From assembly GCF_030580675.1 (NCBI RefSeq), contig NZ_JAUQUB010000001.1, positions 1,922,001 to 1,986,000 on the forward strand: DNA of 64,000 bases, in the 5' to 3' direction. The first letter of the stretch is position 1. Every line of letters begins with the position of its first letter. This DNA is from Antiquaquibacter soli (lineage in GTDB: Bacteria > Actinomycetota > Actinomycetes > Actinomycetales > Microbacteriaceae). Shown here in pieces: positions 35,845 to 45,455 of the stretch. Under the pieces are notes generated by a model. That model was not told the DNA's origin. It made no database searches and saw nothing but the letters and a program-made list of their open reading frames with translations. Position numbers and translations under genes: made by a program.

Positions 35845-36468
35845 ATGAATCTCCCCGCCACCGCCCTGTCCGTCCGCGCCGAGCCTGTGCAGCAGCGCAG
35901 TGCCGAGCGCATCACCAGCCTCCTGGATGCCGCGGCCGAGCTCATCGACCAGAACGGCATCGACGGCCTCACCACGAGCGACGTCGCGACCCGATCGGGC
36001 TCCTCGGTAGGCGTGGTCTACCGCTACTTCCCCAACATCCAGTCGCTCCTCAAGGCGCTCGCCGCACGCAACCTCGACCGCTTCACCACCCGGCTCCACG
36101 AGCTGCTCCCCGCGAGCGCCGCGGATGCGCTGGGCGCGATGAACGGAGTCGTGGACGCCTACCTCGAACTCGCCCGTACCGAGCCCGGCTTCCGGGCGCT
36201 TCGCTTCGGCGACGTGATCGACGACCGCTTCATCCGAGAGAACCCGGGAGCGACCTCGGCCCTGTCGAAGCTCTTCACCGATCTCCTGGTGACGCGCTAC
36301 GAGCTCAGTCCCTCCGACGAGCTCGCATTCGACATCGAGGTGCTCGTCGAGATCGGCGACGCACTCCTGCACCGCGCGTTCCGGTACGACGCAGCGGGCG
36401 ACGAGCGCTACATCGCACGCCTCCGCGAGATCGTCGCCGACTTCCTCTCCCAGCACTCCGCGTCGTGA
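35845..36468 (+). CDS. TetR family transcriptional regulator
   Basis: A 207-residue regulator. The N-terminal helix-turn-helix ([20 protein letters not shown], then [20 protein letters not shown]) is clear; the C-terminal ligand domain is a TetR_C-like helical bundle. ATG 35845 starts just before the DNA-binding domain; the frame is open back to GTG 35722, and the start is uncertain because no strong ribosome binding site is visible. Its stop overlaps the map start (GTGA), so regulator and aminopeptidase are co-translated. Confidence 0.83.
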   Translation: MNLPATALSVRAEPVQQRSAERITSLLDAAAELIDQNGIDGLTTSDVATRSGSSVGVVYRYFPNIQSLLKALAARNLDRFTTRLHELLPASAADALGAMNGVVDAYLELARTEPGFRALRFGDVIDDRFIRENPGATSALSKLFTDLLVTRYELSPSDELAFDIEVLVEIGDALLHRAFRYDAAGDERYIARLREIVADFLSQHSAS

Positions 36469-37232
36469 TCGAGCTGCGCACTCCCGCCGAGCTCGAGAAG
36501 ATGCGGGTCGCCGGCGAGTTCGTCGGCAGTGTGCTCACGGCGACGGCCGCGGCATCCGCGGTCGGCGTCAATCTTCTCGAACTCGACGCCCTCGCTCACG
36601 ACATGATCCGTGAGCGCGGGGCGGAGAGCTGCTACATCGACTACCACCCGTCCTTCGGCGGCTCTCCGTTCGGCAAGGTCATCTGCACCTCCGTGAACGA
36701 CGCGGCCCTCCACGGACTGCCGCACGACTACCGACTGCAGGACGGCGACGTTCTGAGCCTCGACTTCGCCGCGTCCGTCGACGGCTGGGTCTCCGACTCG
36801 GCCGTCACGATCATCGTCGGCACGCCGCGCCCGCAGGACGAGCGACTCATCGAGGTCACCTCCCGCGCCCTCGATGCCGGGATCGCGGCGGCCGTGGTCG
36901 GCAATCGAATGGGGGATGTCTCGGCCGCCATCGGCGCCGTGGCCCGTAAGGCCGGGCTCAAGGTCAACCTCGACTTCGGCGGTCACAGCGTCGGCCGCGT
37001 CATGCACGGCGACCTCCACGTGCCCAATGACGGCAAGCCGAAGCGCGGGTTCCCGCTTCAGGCCGGACTCGTGTTCGCGATCGAGCCGTGGTTCATGCTC
37101 GGCACGAAGAAGATCTACACCGATGCCGACGGCTGGACGCTGCGCAGCGACGACGGGTCGCGCGCCGCCCACTTCGAGCACACCGTCGCGGTCACCGAGG
37201 ACGGGCCGCTAGTCCTCTCCGCCCGCGAATAG
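36465..37232 (+). CDS. map: Methionine aminopeptidase, type I (probably a second copy)
   Basis: Removes N-terminal methionine from proteins. 255 residues with the full metal set: D100, D111, H174, E207 and E238, plus H83 and H181 of the active site. The usual CGHGIG stretch is changed to GGHSVG here. The primary actinobacterial map normally lies in the adk-map-infA ribosomal cluster, so this is likely a paralogue. GTG overlaps the TetR stop by four bases. Its 3' end overlaps a minus-strand membrane protein gene by 24 bases. Confidence 0.9.
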   Translation: MIELRTPAELEKMRVAGEFVGSVLTATAAASAVGVNLLELDALAHDMIRERGAESCYIDYHPSFGGSPFGKVICTSVNDAALHGLPHDYRLQDGDVLSLDFAASVDGWVSDSAVTIIVGTPRPQDERLIEVTSRALDAGIAAAVVGNRMGDVSAAIGAVARKAGLKVNLDFGGHSVGRVMHGDLHVPNDGKPKRGFPLQAGLVFAIEPWFMLGTKKIYTDADGWTLRSDDGSRAAHFEHTVAVTEDGPLVLSARE

Positions 37233-37664
37233 CTCGTCCATCTCCGCGTCGTCCGCAGTCCCCTGCGGTGAGGCGGCACGGGCGAGTCGGGCGCTCGTCA
37301 CGCCCAGCACGATGGTCACGGCGATCGCGAAGAGGATGAGAACGGGCCAGAGGAACAGCCCGGCGACGATCGCATCCTCCGCGAACGACGTGCCGATGAG
37401 CGCCGCGACGATGGCGACGAGGATGCCGATCATGATCGCCTCGGTCCGCGTCACGACGCGGGGCTTGCGGAACATCAGGATCGCCTGGTTCACGGCGAGC
37501 GAGATGACGAGGCCCGGGAGCACGAACGCCCCGTCGACGACGAACTGGATCGAGACGAAGCTGCCCGGGAAATCCGGCCAGGCGAACGCGACGAGCGTGT
37601 AGACGATGTGAGCGAGCAGCACGACGGCGAGCGCCGGCTGCACCCAGAGCCAGAATCGAGTCAC
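37209..37664 (-). CDS. Four-helix membrane protein after trmD
   Basis: A 151-residue protein with four predicted transmembrane helices and an acidic tail ([14 protein letters not shown]). GTG 37664 overlaps the trmD stop by four bases (GTGA), so it is co-translated. The family is not recognised. Its last 24 bases overlap the end of map on the opposite strand, so neither gene can carry a conventional terminator there. Confidence 0.78.
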   Translation of the reverse strand: MTRFWLWVQPALAVVLLAHIVYTLVAFAWPDFPGSFVSIQFVVDGAFVLPGLVISLAVNQAILMFRKPRVVTRTEAIMIGILVAIVAALIGTSFAEDAIVAGLFLWPVLILFAIAVTIVLGVTSARLARAASPQGTADDAEMDELFAGGED

Positions 37665-38344
37665 GAGTCCCCCAGGAGATCGGGCCGAACACGGCGGGTG
37701 CGCTCGAGCTGCTGCTCGTAGCGCCAGGAGGCGATCGCGCCGTGGTTGCCGCTCAGGAGAATCGGGGGCACGGGCATCCCCCGCCACTCGGCCGGCTTCG
37801 TGTAGCTCGGATACTCGAGCAGGCCGCCCTCGTGGCTCTCCTCGTCGAGACTCTCCGGATTGCCGACGACACCGGGCACGAGCCGACCTACGGCCTCGAT
37901 CACGGCCATGGCCGCTACTTCCCCGCCGTTGAGGACGTAGTCGCCGAGGCTCAGCTCGCGCACGCGGGCGACGGATGACGCGTAGTCCACGACGCGCTGG
38001 TCGATGCCCTCGTACCGACCGCACGCGAACACGAGCCGCGCCTCCGTCGAGAGCTCACGGGCGATCGCCTGCGTGAAGCGCTCCCCCGCCGGGCTCGGCA
38101 CGATGAGGACGGACTCCGGGGTGAGCACCTCGTCGAGAGCCTCGCCCCACGGCTCCGGTCTCATCACCATGCCGGCACCACCGCCGTAGGGGGTGTCATC
38201 GACCGTGCGGTGCCTGTCGTGCGTGTAGTCGCGAAGGTCATGGACGGCGATGTCGATGAGGCCGCGATCGCGCGCCTTGCCCAGCAGCGAGACGTCCAGC
38301 ACCCCGAAGAACTCGGGGAAGATCGTCACGATGTCGATGCGCAC
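37661..38344 (-). CDS. trmD: tRNA (guanine-N1)-methyltransferase
   Basis: Methylates G37 of tRNAs to prevent frameshifting. 227 residues; the start [12 protein letters not shown], the trefoil-knot SAM loop [14 protein letters not shown], the stretch [13 protein letters not shown] and the C-terminal [17 protein letters not shown] are diagnostic. GTG 38344 is chosen because the family begins within two residues of that motif; upstream codons are not conserved in type. It belongs to rpsP-khpA-rimM-trmD. Confidence 0.96.
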   Translation of the reverse strand: MRIDIVTIFPEFFGVLDVSLLGKARDRGLIDIAVHDLRDYTHDRHRTVDDTPYGGGAGMVMRPEPWGEALDEVLTPESVLIVPSPAGERFTQAIARELSTEARLVFACGRYEGIDQRVVDYASSVARVRELSLGDYVLNGGEVAAMAVIEAVGRLVPGVVGNPESLDEESHEGGLLEYPSYTKPAEWRGMPVPPILLSGNHGAIASWRYEQQLERTRRVRPDLLGDS

Positions 38345-38380
38345 CCGACCAGCGTAGACGGCTGAGGCGCGCACCGCGGG

Positions 38381-38938
38381 TCACACCTCGTCGTCGGGCA
38401 GGTCCTCGAAGAGACCGAGCGGCGGAGTCACCGTCAGCGTGCCCGCGGCGATGTCCACGGTCGGCACGATGGCCTTCACGAACGGGACGAGGATCTCGCC
38501 GTTGGGGGTCGTGACAGCGAGGAGGTCCTGCGCTGGCAGGTGCTCGACTCGGGCGACGGTGCCGACGCTCTGACCGTCACGGAGCACCGAGAGGCCCACG
38601 AGCTGGTGGTCGAACCACGCGTCCTCTTCGGGCGCCTCCGCGGGGTCCTGCTCGATCCACAGGATGGCCTTGATCAGGGTCTCCGCGGTCGTGCGGTCGT
38701 CGACGTCCTTGAAGAACGCGACGGGGTGGCTGTTGAACCACTTGAGTTCGGCGAGCTCGAGAGTCTTACCGTGCCAGGGCGACGACGTCGGAACCTGGAG
38801 AGTGAACACGGCGCCCGGAACGAAGCGTCGTTCCGGGGCGTCCGTGTACAGCTCGAGTTTGATCGCGCCCTTGAGCCCATGGGCCTTCGTCAATCGCCCC
38901 ACCCGGAGCTGGGTGCCGGCAGCCTTCTTGGCGGCCAC
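38381..38938 (-). CDS. rimM: 16S rRNA processing protein RimM
   Basis: Assists 30S head assembly by binding S19. 185 residues: an N-terminal beta-barrel (LRVGRLTKAHGLKGAIKLEL) and a C-terminal PRC-barrel (DHQLVGLSVLRDGQSVGTV, GEILVPFVKAIVPTVD). The GTG start follows the khpA stop by two bases; no strong ribosome binding site is seen and coupling is likely. The N-terminal AAKKAAGTQ is an extra basic cap. Confidence 0.95.
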   Translation of the reverse strand: MAAKKAAGTQLRVGRLTKAHGLKGAIKLELYTDAPERRFVPGAVFTLQVPTSSPWHGKTLELAELKWFNSHPVAFFKDVDDRTTAETLIKAILWIEQDPAEAPEEDAWFDHQLVGLSVLRDGQSVGTVARVEHLPAQDLLAVTTPNGEILVPFVKAIVPTVDIAAGTLTVTPPLGLFEDLPDDEV

Positions 38939-38940
38939 CG

Positions 38941-39177
38941 CTACTGGTCGGTGTCGACGACGTCGACACGCACCCGACGGCCGTCGGCGAGCGCCGCGAC
39001 CAGGGTGCGGAGTGCCTTCGCCGTGCGGCCGGCACGCCCGATCACGCGGCCGAGGTCATCGGGGTGCACGCGCACCTCGAGGACATCACCACGCGGGGAG
39101 TTCTTCGCGGAGACCCGCACCTCGTCCGGGTGATCGACGATCCCCTTCACGAGGTGCTCAAGAGCGGGAGCGAGCAA
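38941..39177 (-). CDS. khpA: KH-domain RNA-binding protein KhpA
   Basis: A 78-residue single KH domain (VHPDDLGRVIGRAGRTAKAL includes the GxxG loop). In Gram-positives KhpA binds RNA with KhpB/Jag and affects cell division. The TTG start at 39177 comes two bases after the rpsP stop; the family length and the strong coupling support TTG. It lies in the conserved place between rpsP and rimM. Confidence 0.9.
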   Translation of the reverse strand: MLAPALEHLVKGIVDHPDEVRVSAKNSPRGDVLEVRVHPDDLGRVIGRAGRTAKALRTLVAALADGRRVRVDVVDTDQ

Positions 39178-39179
39178 GG

Positions 39180-39719
39180 TCAGGCCTTGTCGGCGTCGTC
39201 GGCCGCGGGCTCCTCAGCAGCAGCATCCGCCGCCGCCTCGGTCTCGTCGCCGACAGCGGGCGCCTCATCGGCGGCCTCGGGGGCGGGGGCCTCCTCGGCG
39301 GCGCCATCGCTCACGGGGGCCTCGACCTCGGCGACCTCGGTCTCCTCGGCGACGGGCTCGGCCTTCTTCTCGGCCTTCGGCTTGAGGACGGGCTTCTTCT
39401 TCTCGTCCGCGACGAACTCGGCCTTGGCCTCCGCCGTCTTCACGGTGCTGACCGCGTTCTTGTCGCCCTTGAACTTGCCCCAGTCACCGGTGAGCTTCAG
39501 GAGCGCCTCGACCTGCGGCGACGGCTGGGCGCCGACGCTCAGCCAGTACTGCGCGCGCTCGGAGTCGATCTCGATGAGCGAGGGCTCCTCGGTGGGGTGG
39601 TACTTGCCGATCTCCTCGATCGAACGGCCATCGCGCTTGGTGCGCGAGTCCGCGACGACGATGCGGTAGTAGGGCGCACGGATCTTGCCGAGGCGCTTCA
39701 AACGAATCTTTACAGCCAC
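39180..39719 (-). CDS. rpsP: 30S ribosomal protein S16 with long acidic tail
   Basis: S16 of 179 residues, about twice the bacterial norm. The core ([35 protein letters not shown]) ends near residue 85. It is followed by some 90 residues of Ala, Glu, Pro and Lys ([19 protein letters not shown]). Actinobacterial S16 often carries such tails. The GTG start has TGGAGAA at good spacing. The promoter probably lies near 39855-39850 (CAGAAT on minus), giving a leader of about 125 bases. Confidence 0.96.
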   Translation of the reverse strand: MAVKIRLKRLGKIRAPYYRIVVADSRTKRDGRSIEEIGKYHPTEEPSLIEIDSERAQYWLSVGAQPSPQVEALLKLTGDWGKFKGDKNAVSTVKTAEAKAEFVADEKKKPVLKPKAEKKAEPVAEETEVAEVEAPVSDGAAEEAPAPEAADEAPAVGDETEAAADAAAEEPAADDADKA

Positions 39720-39888
39720 AATTCTCCAGAATTAGAGGGATGTCGTGCTCGAGAGCCGTGGGCGTGGGGGCACACTCGGCGTCGAAAGCTCTGATGGATC
39801 CTCTCGCGCGCCTGATTAGAGGGTCGGGCGGCAGAGGACTCGACTGGCTATTCTGCCACGGTTTTGCCCGAGAGCGGGAATCCTGGTC

Positions 39889-41236
39889 TCACCGATCGCG
39901 CCCGGGGGCGACGCGCGGCCACGGGCGCAGCCGCTCGAGCTGGGCGGCGAGCGAGAGCAGGAGTGCCTCGCCGGCTCCGTCCGGTCGCGGCGGCGCCACG
40001 AGCTGCACGCCGAGCGGGACGCGGGCGGCGGCGTGCCACCCCGCGGGGACGCTCGCGGCCGGCCAGCCGAGCAGGTTCCACGGCGACGCGAACGGGGCGT
40101 AGCGGATGTTGGCCCTCATGTTCGCGAACCAGCTCTCGCGGTGCCAGTCGATGGCCGGGATGCCCGGCTGCGCGAGCGACGGCGTGACGAGCACATCGAA
40201 CCGCTCGAAGAATGCCGTCGTCGCCGCGCGGAACGCGTCCACCGGCCGCGGGTCGCGCGCCGCCCGGGCGAGCACGCGACCCCAGCGCGCGTGGGTGCGG
40301 ATGCGCGGCTCGAGGCGGCGGCGGTCGAGGAGCGCCGCATCCGTCTCGGTGCCGGCGAACCACCGGGCGAGGAGGGGGATCGGATTGGACGGGTACGGGA
40401 AGACGGCCTCGGTCACCGAGTGCCCCGCGTTCGACAGTGCGTCGGCCGTCTCGCGGAGGCCCCGCACCCACTCGGGATCTACAGGGGCGAGCGGGGATGC
40501 GGCTCCCGGGGCGACCGCGATGCGCAGCGGTCGGTCCGGCTCGCGGACATCGGCGAGAGCCGCGCGCCCGGCCAGCACGGAGAGCATGAGTGCGGCATCC
40601 GCCACGGTCGTCGCGAGCGGGCCGTTCTCTCATGCCGAACCAGGCGTCGACGCCGATGTCCTGCGGCACGAGACCGGAGCCCGGCTTGAGACCCACGAGC
40701 CCGCAGTTCGCCGCGGGGATGCGGATGGAGCCCATCCCGTCGTTGCCGTGGGCTATCGGCACGAGACCCGACGCGACAGCGGCGGCGGACCCTCCTGACG
40801 ATCCCCCCGCGGTGCGGTCGCGGTTCCAGGGGTTGCGCGTGATGCCGTAGACCGAGTCGGTCGCGCCGAAGACGCACAGCTCGGGGACCTTCGTGATGCC
40901 GACGACGACGGCTCCGGCTGCGCGCAGCCGGGCGACCACCTCGTGGTCCCGCGCCTGCGGGGTGGCGTCGGTCGCCGCCGACCCGTCCCGGAGCGGCTCG
41001 CCGGAGACGGGGATGTTGTCCTTGACCGCCACCGGCACGCCCGCGAGCGGGAGGACGGCTCGATCGCCCCGCGCATCGACGCCGGCCGCCTCGGCCAGGG
41101 CGTGCTCCGATCGCACGATCTGGAACGCGCCCACGTCGTCGCCGGAGATCCGCTCGAGTGCCGCTCGCGTCTCGGCGAGCGCCGAGCTCGCGCCGGACCG
41201 GACGTCAGCGGCGATCTCGACGGCAGTGCGCTCCAT
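39889..41236 (-). pseudogene. Amidase (AS family) broken by one frameshift
   Basis: An amidase-signature enzyme of about 448 residues in two frames. The first part (41236 to about 40631) has VAVKDNIP with the catalytic lysine, AGGSSGGSAAAVASG with the serines, and runs to GVDAWFGM (residue 202). There the frame changes: the codons expected after M (S/x E N G P L A T T V A D A) read on in another frame to a TGA at 39889. A two-base loss within ATGA-GAGAAC (about 40625-40633) would explain it. TAGCAT lies six bases before the ATG. It may be a pseudogene or a sequencing error. Confidence 0.8.
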
Positions 41237-41245
41237 GGAGCGATG

Positions 41246-42151
41246 CTACGCGGTGGTCGCCTTCGTGCGGGGCTTCCGGCGCGAGAGGGCGACACCGAGA
41301 AGGCACACCGCTCCGCCGAGGATGGCAAGCGGTGCGGGCACCTCCGCGAAGAAGAGCAGGCCCATGACGATCGCGAGGGGCGGGACGATGTACGTCGACA
41401 CGCCCAGCTGGCCGGCGGGCATCCGGGAGAGCGCGAACGCCCACGTGCTGAAGGCGAGGGCCGTCGGGATCGCCCCCAGGTACACCACGCCGAGGAGCGC
41501 GCTCGGCGGCGCCGATTGCACGTCGCGGACGAGGTCGGCGGTGAACGGCAGGCACACGAGGAACCCGATCGCGCAGCCCATCCATGTCACCTGGGCGTTC
41601 GGCAAGCGGCGCAGCGTCGGCTTCTGCAGCAGCACGCCCGCCGCATACGTCACGGCGGCCACGAGCGCCCACAGGACGCCGGGATCGGTGAACGAGGTGC
41701 CGCCCGTGGCGACGCCGATGAGGATGACGCCGACGAATGCCACCGCGGCGCCGATCGCCAGCCACGTCGAGAGCCCCTCCCTCAGGAACACCGCTGCCCC
41801 CAGGGCGATCAGGATCGGGCCGATGTTGACGATCATCGCCGTCGTGCCTGCGTCGATCGTCTGCTCGGCGATGTTCAGGGCGACGTTGTACGCGCCGAAC
41901 CACAGCACGCCGAAGCCGAGGAGCTGCAGCCACTCCGTGCGATTGGGCCACACCCATCGCCGCCCGAGCAGCACGACGATGCCGAGCAGGAGGGTGCCCA
42001 CCGCAAGTCGGCCGAGCGCGAGCGCGCCCCCGGAGAAGTGGCCCGCGGTGCCGCGGATCACGATGAAGGCGCTCGCCCACGCGACGATCGTCACGGCGAT
42101 GGCGACGAGCACGATCGGGGTCACCCGGGCGGGGGCGGTGCTGGTGGTCAT
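41246..42151 (-). CDS. DMT (EamA) family transporter
   Basis: A 301-residue membrane protein of ten helices in two EamA repeats; the second half has the family-like FLREGLSTWLAIGAAVAFVG. The substrate is unknown, perhaps a metabolite or amino acid. TAGCGT ends six bases before ATG 42151 without a ribosome binding site, indicating a leaderless transcript. The amidase starts ten bases downstream, but with its own box. Confidence 0.88.
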   Translation of the reverse strand: MTTSTAPARVTPIVLVAIAVTIVAWASAFIVIRGTAGHFSGGALALGRLAVGTLLLGIVVLLGRRWVWPNRTEWLQLLGFGVLWFGAYNVALNIAEQTIDAGTTAMIVNIGPILIALGAAVFLREGLSTWLAIGAAVAFVGVILIGVATGGTSFTDPGVLWALVAAVTYAAGVLLQKPTLRRLPNAQVTWMGCAIGFLVCLPFTADLVRDVQSAPPSALLGVVYLGAIPTALAFSTWAFALSRMPAGQLGVSTYIVPPLAIVMGLLFFAEVPAPLAILGGAVCLLGVALSRRKPRTKATTA

Positions 42152-42229
42152 GCGCTCACGCTAGTGCCGCCCGCCGACGAGAGCGGCGGCATCCGGACTC
42201 GTTGTCCGAATGCCGCCGAAAGTTGGCGG

Positions 42230-43030
42230 TCAGGCGTTGCGCGAGTCGCGCCAGCGGATCCAGTGCTTGACCGTCTCGAGATCGTACTCGGGGCCGCTGA
42301 TGCCCAACGTGAAGAGGGTCACGCCTGCATCGAGCAGCGCGTCGGCCACCGACTCGTCGCGATTGCGAAGCTCGTTGGAGAGCTCGATCTCGCTCACGTC
42401 GCGGCCGACGGCCTCGCCGTGCTCGGCGAGGATCTCGAGCTTGCGCGGCAGGTCCTCCGGCGAGACGAAGCTGTGCCAGATGTCGGCGTGCTGGGCGACG
42501 ATGCGCAGGGTCTTCTTCTCCCCCGAGCCGCCGATCAGGACCGGGATGTCCCGCGTCGGTGCGGGGTTGAGCTTGGTCCAGCGCTCCTCGATTCGCGGCA
42601 GAGCAGCCGCGAGCGCGTCGAGGCGGGAGCCTGCGGTGCCGAACTCGTAGCCGTACTCGTCGTAGTCGCGCTCGAACCATCCCGAGCCCGTGCCGAAGAT
42701 GAACCGGCCCGTCCCGGTCGACCCGGCGCTGATGTGGTCGATCGTGCGGGCCATGTCCGCCTGCAGGTCGGGGTTGCGGTAGCTGTTGCAGTTCACGAGG
42801 CTGCCGAGCTCGACGCGGCTCGTGAGCTCGGCCCACGACGCGAGCTCCGTCCAGGCCTCGAAGTGGAGTCCGTCTGGCTCGCCCGAGAGCGGGTAGAAGT
42901 GGTCCCAGTTGAAGAGGATGTCGACACCGAGCTGCTCGAGCTCGACGACGGTCTCCCGGATGTGCTGGTAGGTGGCGTGCTGAGGCTGGACCTGGATGCC
43001 CAGGCGAATCGATCGAGTCATCCCCTCCAC
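42230..43030 (-). CDS. LLM class F420-dependent oxidoreductase (tandem copy 2)
   Basis: A 266-residue luciferase-like TIM-barrel enzyme. WDHFYPLSGEPDG, ARTIDHISAGSTGTGRFIFG and the GSGWFERDYDEYGY stretch place it in the F420-dependent group; the substrate is unknown. It is clearly a tandem paralogue of the next gene upstream, with the same length and block order. TAGCGT lies seven bases before the ATG, and AGGGG lies between, so either mode of start is possible. Confidence 0.88.
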   Translation of the reverse strand: MEGMTRSIRLGIQVQPQHATYQHIRETVVELEQLGVDILFNWDHFYPLSGEPDGLHFEAWTELASWAELTSRVELGSLVNCNSYRNPDLQADMARTIDHISAGSTGTGRFIFGTGSGWFERDYDEYGYEFGTAGSRLDALAAALPRIEERWTKLNPAPTRDIPVLIGGSGEKKTLRIVAQHADIWHSFVSPEDLPRKLEILAEHGEAVGRDVSEIELSNELRNRDESVADALLDAGVTLFTLGISGPEYDLETVKHWIRWRDSRNA

Positions 43031-43057
43031 GCTACTCCGGCTCGCGGGGGGAATCCG

Positions 43058-43864
43058 TCACGCCAGGCTGTCGCGCCAGCGCAGGAGGTCTCGGATCGGG
43101 CCCAGATCATAGTCGGGCCCGTCGACGGCGGCGATGAAGGTCGTCACCCCGAGGGAGAGCTGCTCGTCGAGCACGGAACGGTCGAGGCTGCCGAGCGACC
43201 GCACGCTCGTGCCCGACGAGATCTCGATCTCGCCGATGTCCCGGCCCGCCTCCTCGCACCACGCACGGAGCACCCCGAGCTTGTGCGGGAGCTCGGCGGG
43301 CGGCACGAACGTGTGCCAGATGTCGGCATACCGGGCGACGAGGCGCAGCGTCTTGCGCTCCCCGGCGCCTCCGATGAGGATCGGGATGCTGCGCGTCGGC
43401 GCCGGGTTCAGGGCGGCCCAGCGGTTCCGGATCCTCGGAAGAGCGTCGGCGAGCACGTCGAGCCGGGACCCGGGCGTGCCGAACTCGAAGCCGTACTCGG
43501 TGAAGTCTCGCTCGAACCAGCCCGAGCCGAGGCCGAGCAGGAAGCGACCGCGGCCGGATGACCCGGAGCTGATGTGGTCGATCGTGCGCGCCATGTCGGC
43601 GACGAGATCGGGGTTGCGGAACGGGGCGCTCGAGACGAGCGGCCCGAGCTCGACCCGGCTCGTGGCCTCGGCGAGCGCAGCGAGGAGCATCCAACCCTCG
43701 AAGTGCGCGTCGTCGGGATCGCCCGTGAGGGGGAAGAAGTGGTCCCAGCCCAGCAGGAGGTCGACGCCGAGTTCTTCAGCGCGCAGCGCCGCATCGCGCA
43801 GCTGCGGCACCGTCGCGTGCTGGGGAGCGAGCTGCACCCCCACCCTGATGGGGCGCCCGGTCAT
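43058..43864 (-). CDS. LLM class F420-dependent oxidoreductase (tandem copy 1)
   Basis: A 268-residue paralogue of the preceding entry with WDHFFPLTGDPDD, ARTIDHISSGSSGRGRFLLG and GSGWFERDFTEYGF. ATG 43864 overlaps the ffh stop (ATGA), so it is coupled to the SRP protein gene, a chance-looking partner. The substrate is unknown. Differences from copy 2 are spread over the whole chain, so the duplication is not recent. Confidence 0.88.
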   Translation of the reverse strand: MTGRPIRVGVQLAPQHATVPQLRDAALRAEELGVDLLLGWDHFFPLTGDPDDAHFEGWMLLAALAEATSRVELGPLVSSAPFRNPDLVADMARTIDHISSGSSGRGRFLLGLGSGWFERDFTEYGFEFGTPGSRLDVLADALPRIRNRWAALNPAPTRSIPILIGGAGERKTLRLVARYADIWHTFVPPAELPHKLGVLRAWCEEAGRDIGEIEISSGTSVRSLGSLDRSVLDEQLSLGVTTFIAAVDGPDYDLGPIRDLLRWRDSLA

Positions 43865-45417
43865 CCCCGGCCGAGGAACTTCTGCAGGCTCGCGAGCTCC
43901 TCCTCGCTCGGGCCGCCCGCCTTCGAGCCGAGCCCGAAGCCCGACCCGGCAGGGGCACTCGGCGTGAGCGACTTGCCGGCGGCGAGCGCCGCGTTCTCCG
44001 CCGCCCGCTTCGCGGGGTTGCCCGACCGGGAGGTCTTGCCCTTCTTCTTCGACGATCCACCGCCGAAGCGCTGACCGGGAATCGGTCCCATGCCGGGAAT
44101 CTGCGGCGTGCCGCCCTTCGCGACGGTCTTCATCATCTTCGCGGCCTGCTCGAAGCGGTTCACAAGGGCGTTGACCTCGGTCACGGTCGTACCCGACCCC
44201 TTGGCGATACGCAGTCGGCGCGAGCCGTTGAGCACCTTGGGCTGCCGGCGCTCCTGGACCGTCATCGACTGGATGATGGCCTCGGTGCGGGTGATCTCGC
44301 TCTCGTCGAAGTTGTCGAGCTGCTCGCGCATGCCCTTCGCACCGGGCAGCATTCCGAGCATCCCCTTGATGGAGCCCATGTTCTTGAGCTGCTGCATCTG
44401 CGCGAGGAAGTCCTCGAGCGTGAAGGAGTCCGTCGCGAACTTCTCGGCGGTCTTGCGAGCCTCCTCCTCGTCGAAGGCCTTCTGCGCCTGCTCGATGAGG
44501 GTGAGGATGTCGCCGAGGTCGAGGATGCGGCTCGCCATGCGGTCCGGGTGGAACTGCTCGAAGTCGTCGAGGCCCTCCCCCGTCGACGCGAACATGATCG
44601 GGCGACCGGTGACGGATGCCACGGACAGCGCGGCACCGCCGCGCGCGTCTCCGTCGAGCTTGGAGAGCACGACGCCCGTGAAGTCTACGCCCTCCTGGAA
44701 GGCGCGAGCCGTCTGGATGGCGTCCTGACCGATCATGGCGTCGATGACGAAGAGCACCTCGTCGGGGTCGATGGCCTTGCGGATGTTCGACGCCTGCTTC
44801 ATGAGCTCGGCATCCACACCCAGGCGGCCGGCGGTGTCGACGATGACGACGTCGTACTGCTTCGACTTCGCGTGCTTGACGGCCTCCTTGGCGACCTTCA
44901 CGGGATCGCCCGTGCCGTTTCCCGGCTCGGGGGCGAAGACGGGGACGCCCGCCTGCTCGCCGACGACCTGGAGCTGGGTCACCGCGTTCGGGCGCTGGAG
45001 GTCGGCCGCGACGAGGACGGGAGTGTGGCCCTCGGAGCGCAGCCACTTGGCGAGCTTGCCGGCGAGCGTCGTCTTACCCGCGCCCTGGAGGCCGGCGAGC
45101 ATGATGATCGTCGGCGGCTGCTTGGCGAACTCCAGCCGCCGCTGCTGTCCGCCGAGGATCGTGACGAGCTCCTCGTTGACGATCTGCACGACCTGCTGGG
45201 CGGGGTTGAGCGCCTTGTTGACCTCGTCGCCGAGGGCGCGCTCCCGGACGCGACCGGTGAAGTCCTTGACGACCTCGAGCGCAACGTCCGCGTCGAGGAG
45301 TGCGCGGCGGATCTCGCGGACGGTGCCGTCGACGTCGGCGGGGCTGAGCTTGCCCTTGCCGCGGAGGTTCTTGAAGGTATCGGCGAGGCGATCCGTGAGG
45401 GTTCCGAACATGGCCAT
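43861..45417 (-). CDS. ffh: Signal recognition particle protein Ffh (SRP54)
   Basis: Binds signal sequences and, with FtsY, targets ribosomes to the membrane. 518 residues: an N domain, the GTPase G domain (GLQGAGKTTLAGKLAKWL, DTAGRLGVDAE, TKLDGDARGG) and a methionine-rich M domain that binds 4.5S RNA and signal peptides. The C-terminal tail is long and basic, then glycine-rich. Starts at ATG 45417 or ATG 45411 are both possible; TAAGCT lies nine bases before the first. Confidence 0.97.
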   Translation of the reverse strand: MAMFGTLTDRLADTFKNLRGKGKLSPADVDGTVREIRRALLDADVALEVVKDFTGRVRERALGDEVNKALNPAQQVVQIVNEELVTILGGQQRRLEFAKQPPTIIMLAGLQGAGKTTLAGKLAKWLRSEGHTPVLVAADLQRPNAVTQLQVVGEQAGVPVFAPEPGNGTGDPVKVAKEAVKHAKSKQYDVVIVDTAGRLGVDAELMKQASNIRKAIDPDEVLFVIDAMIGQDAIQTARAFQEGVDFTGVVLSKLDGDARGGAALSVASVTGRPIMFASTGEGLDDFEQFHPDRMASRILDLGDILTLIEQAQKAFDEEEARKTAEKFATDSFTLEDFLAQMQQLKNMGSIKGMLGMLPGAKGMREQLDNFDESEITRTEAIIQSMTVQERRQPKVLNGSRRLRIAKGSGTTVTEVNALVNRFEQAAKMMKTVAKGGTPQIPGMGPIPGQRFGGGSSKKKGKTSRSGNPAKRAAENAALAAGKSLTPSAPAGSGFGLGSKAGGPSEEELASLQKFLGRG

Positions 45418-45455
45418 GGTGCACTCAGCTTAACCGAGCCCCGCCGTGCGGTGCC

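Noticed and set aside
43861-45417. 4.5S RNA gene near ffh
   Set aside because: I searched the gaps around ffh and ftsY for the conserved SRP hairpin loop and saw no convincing match; the gaps are too short.
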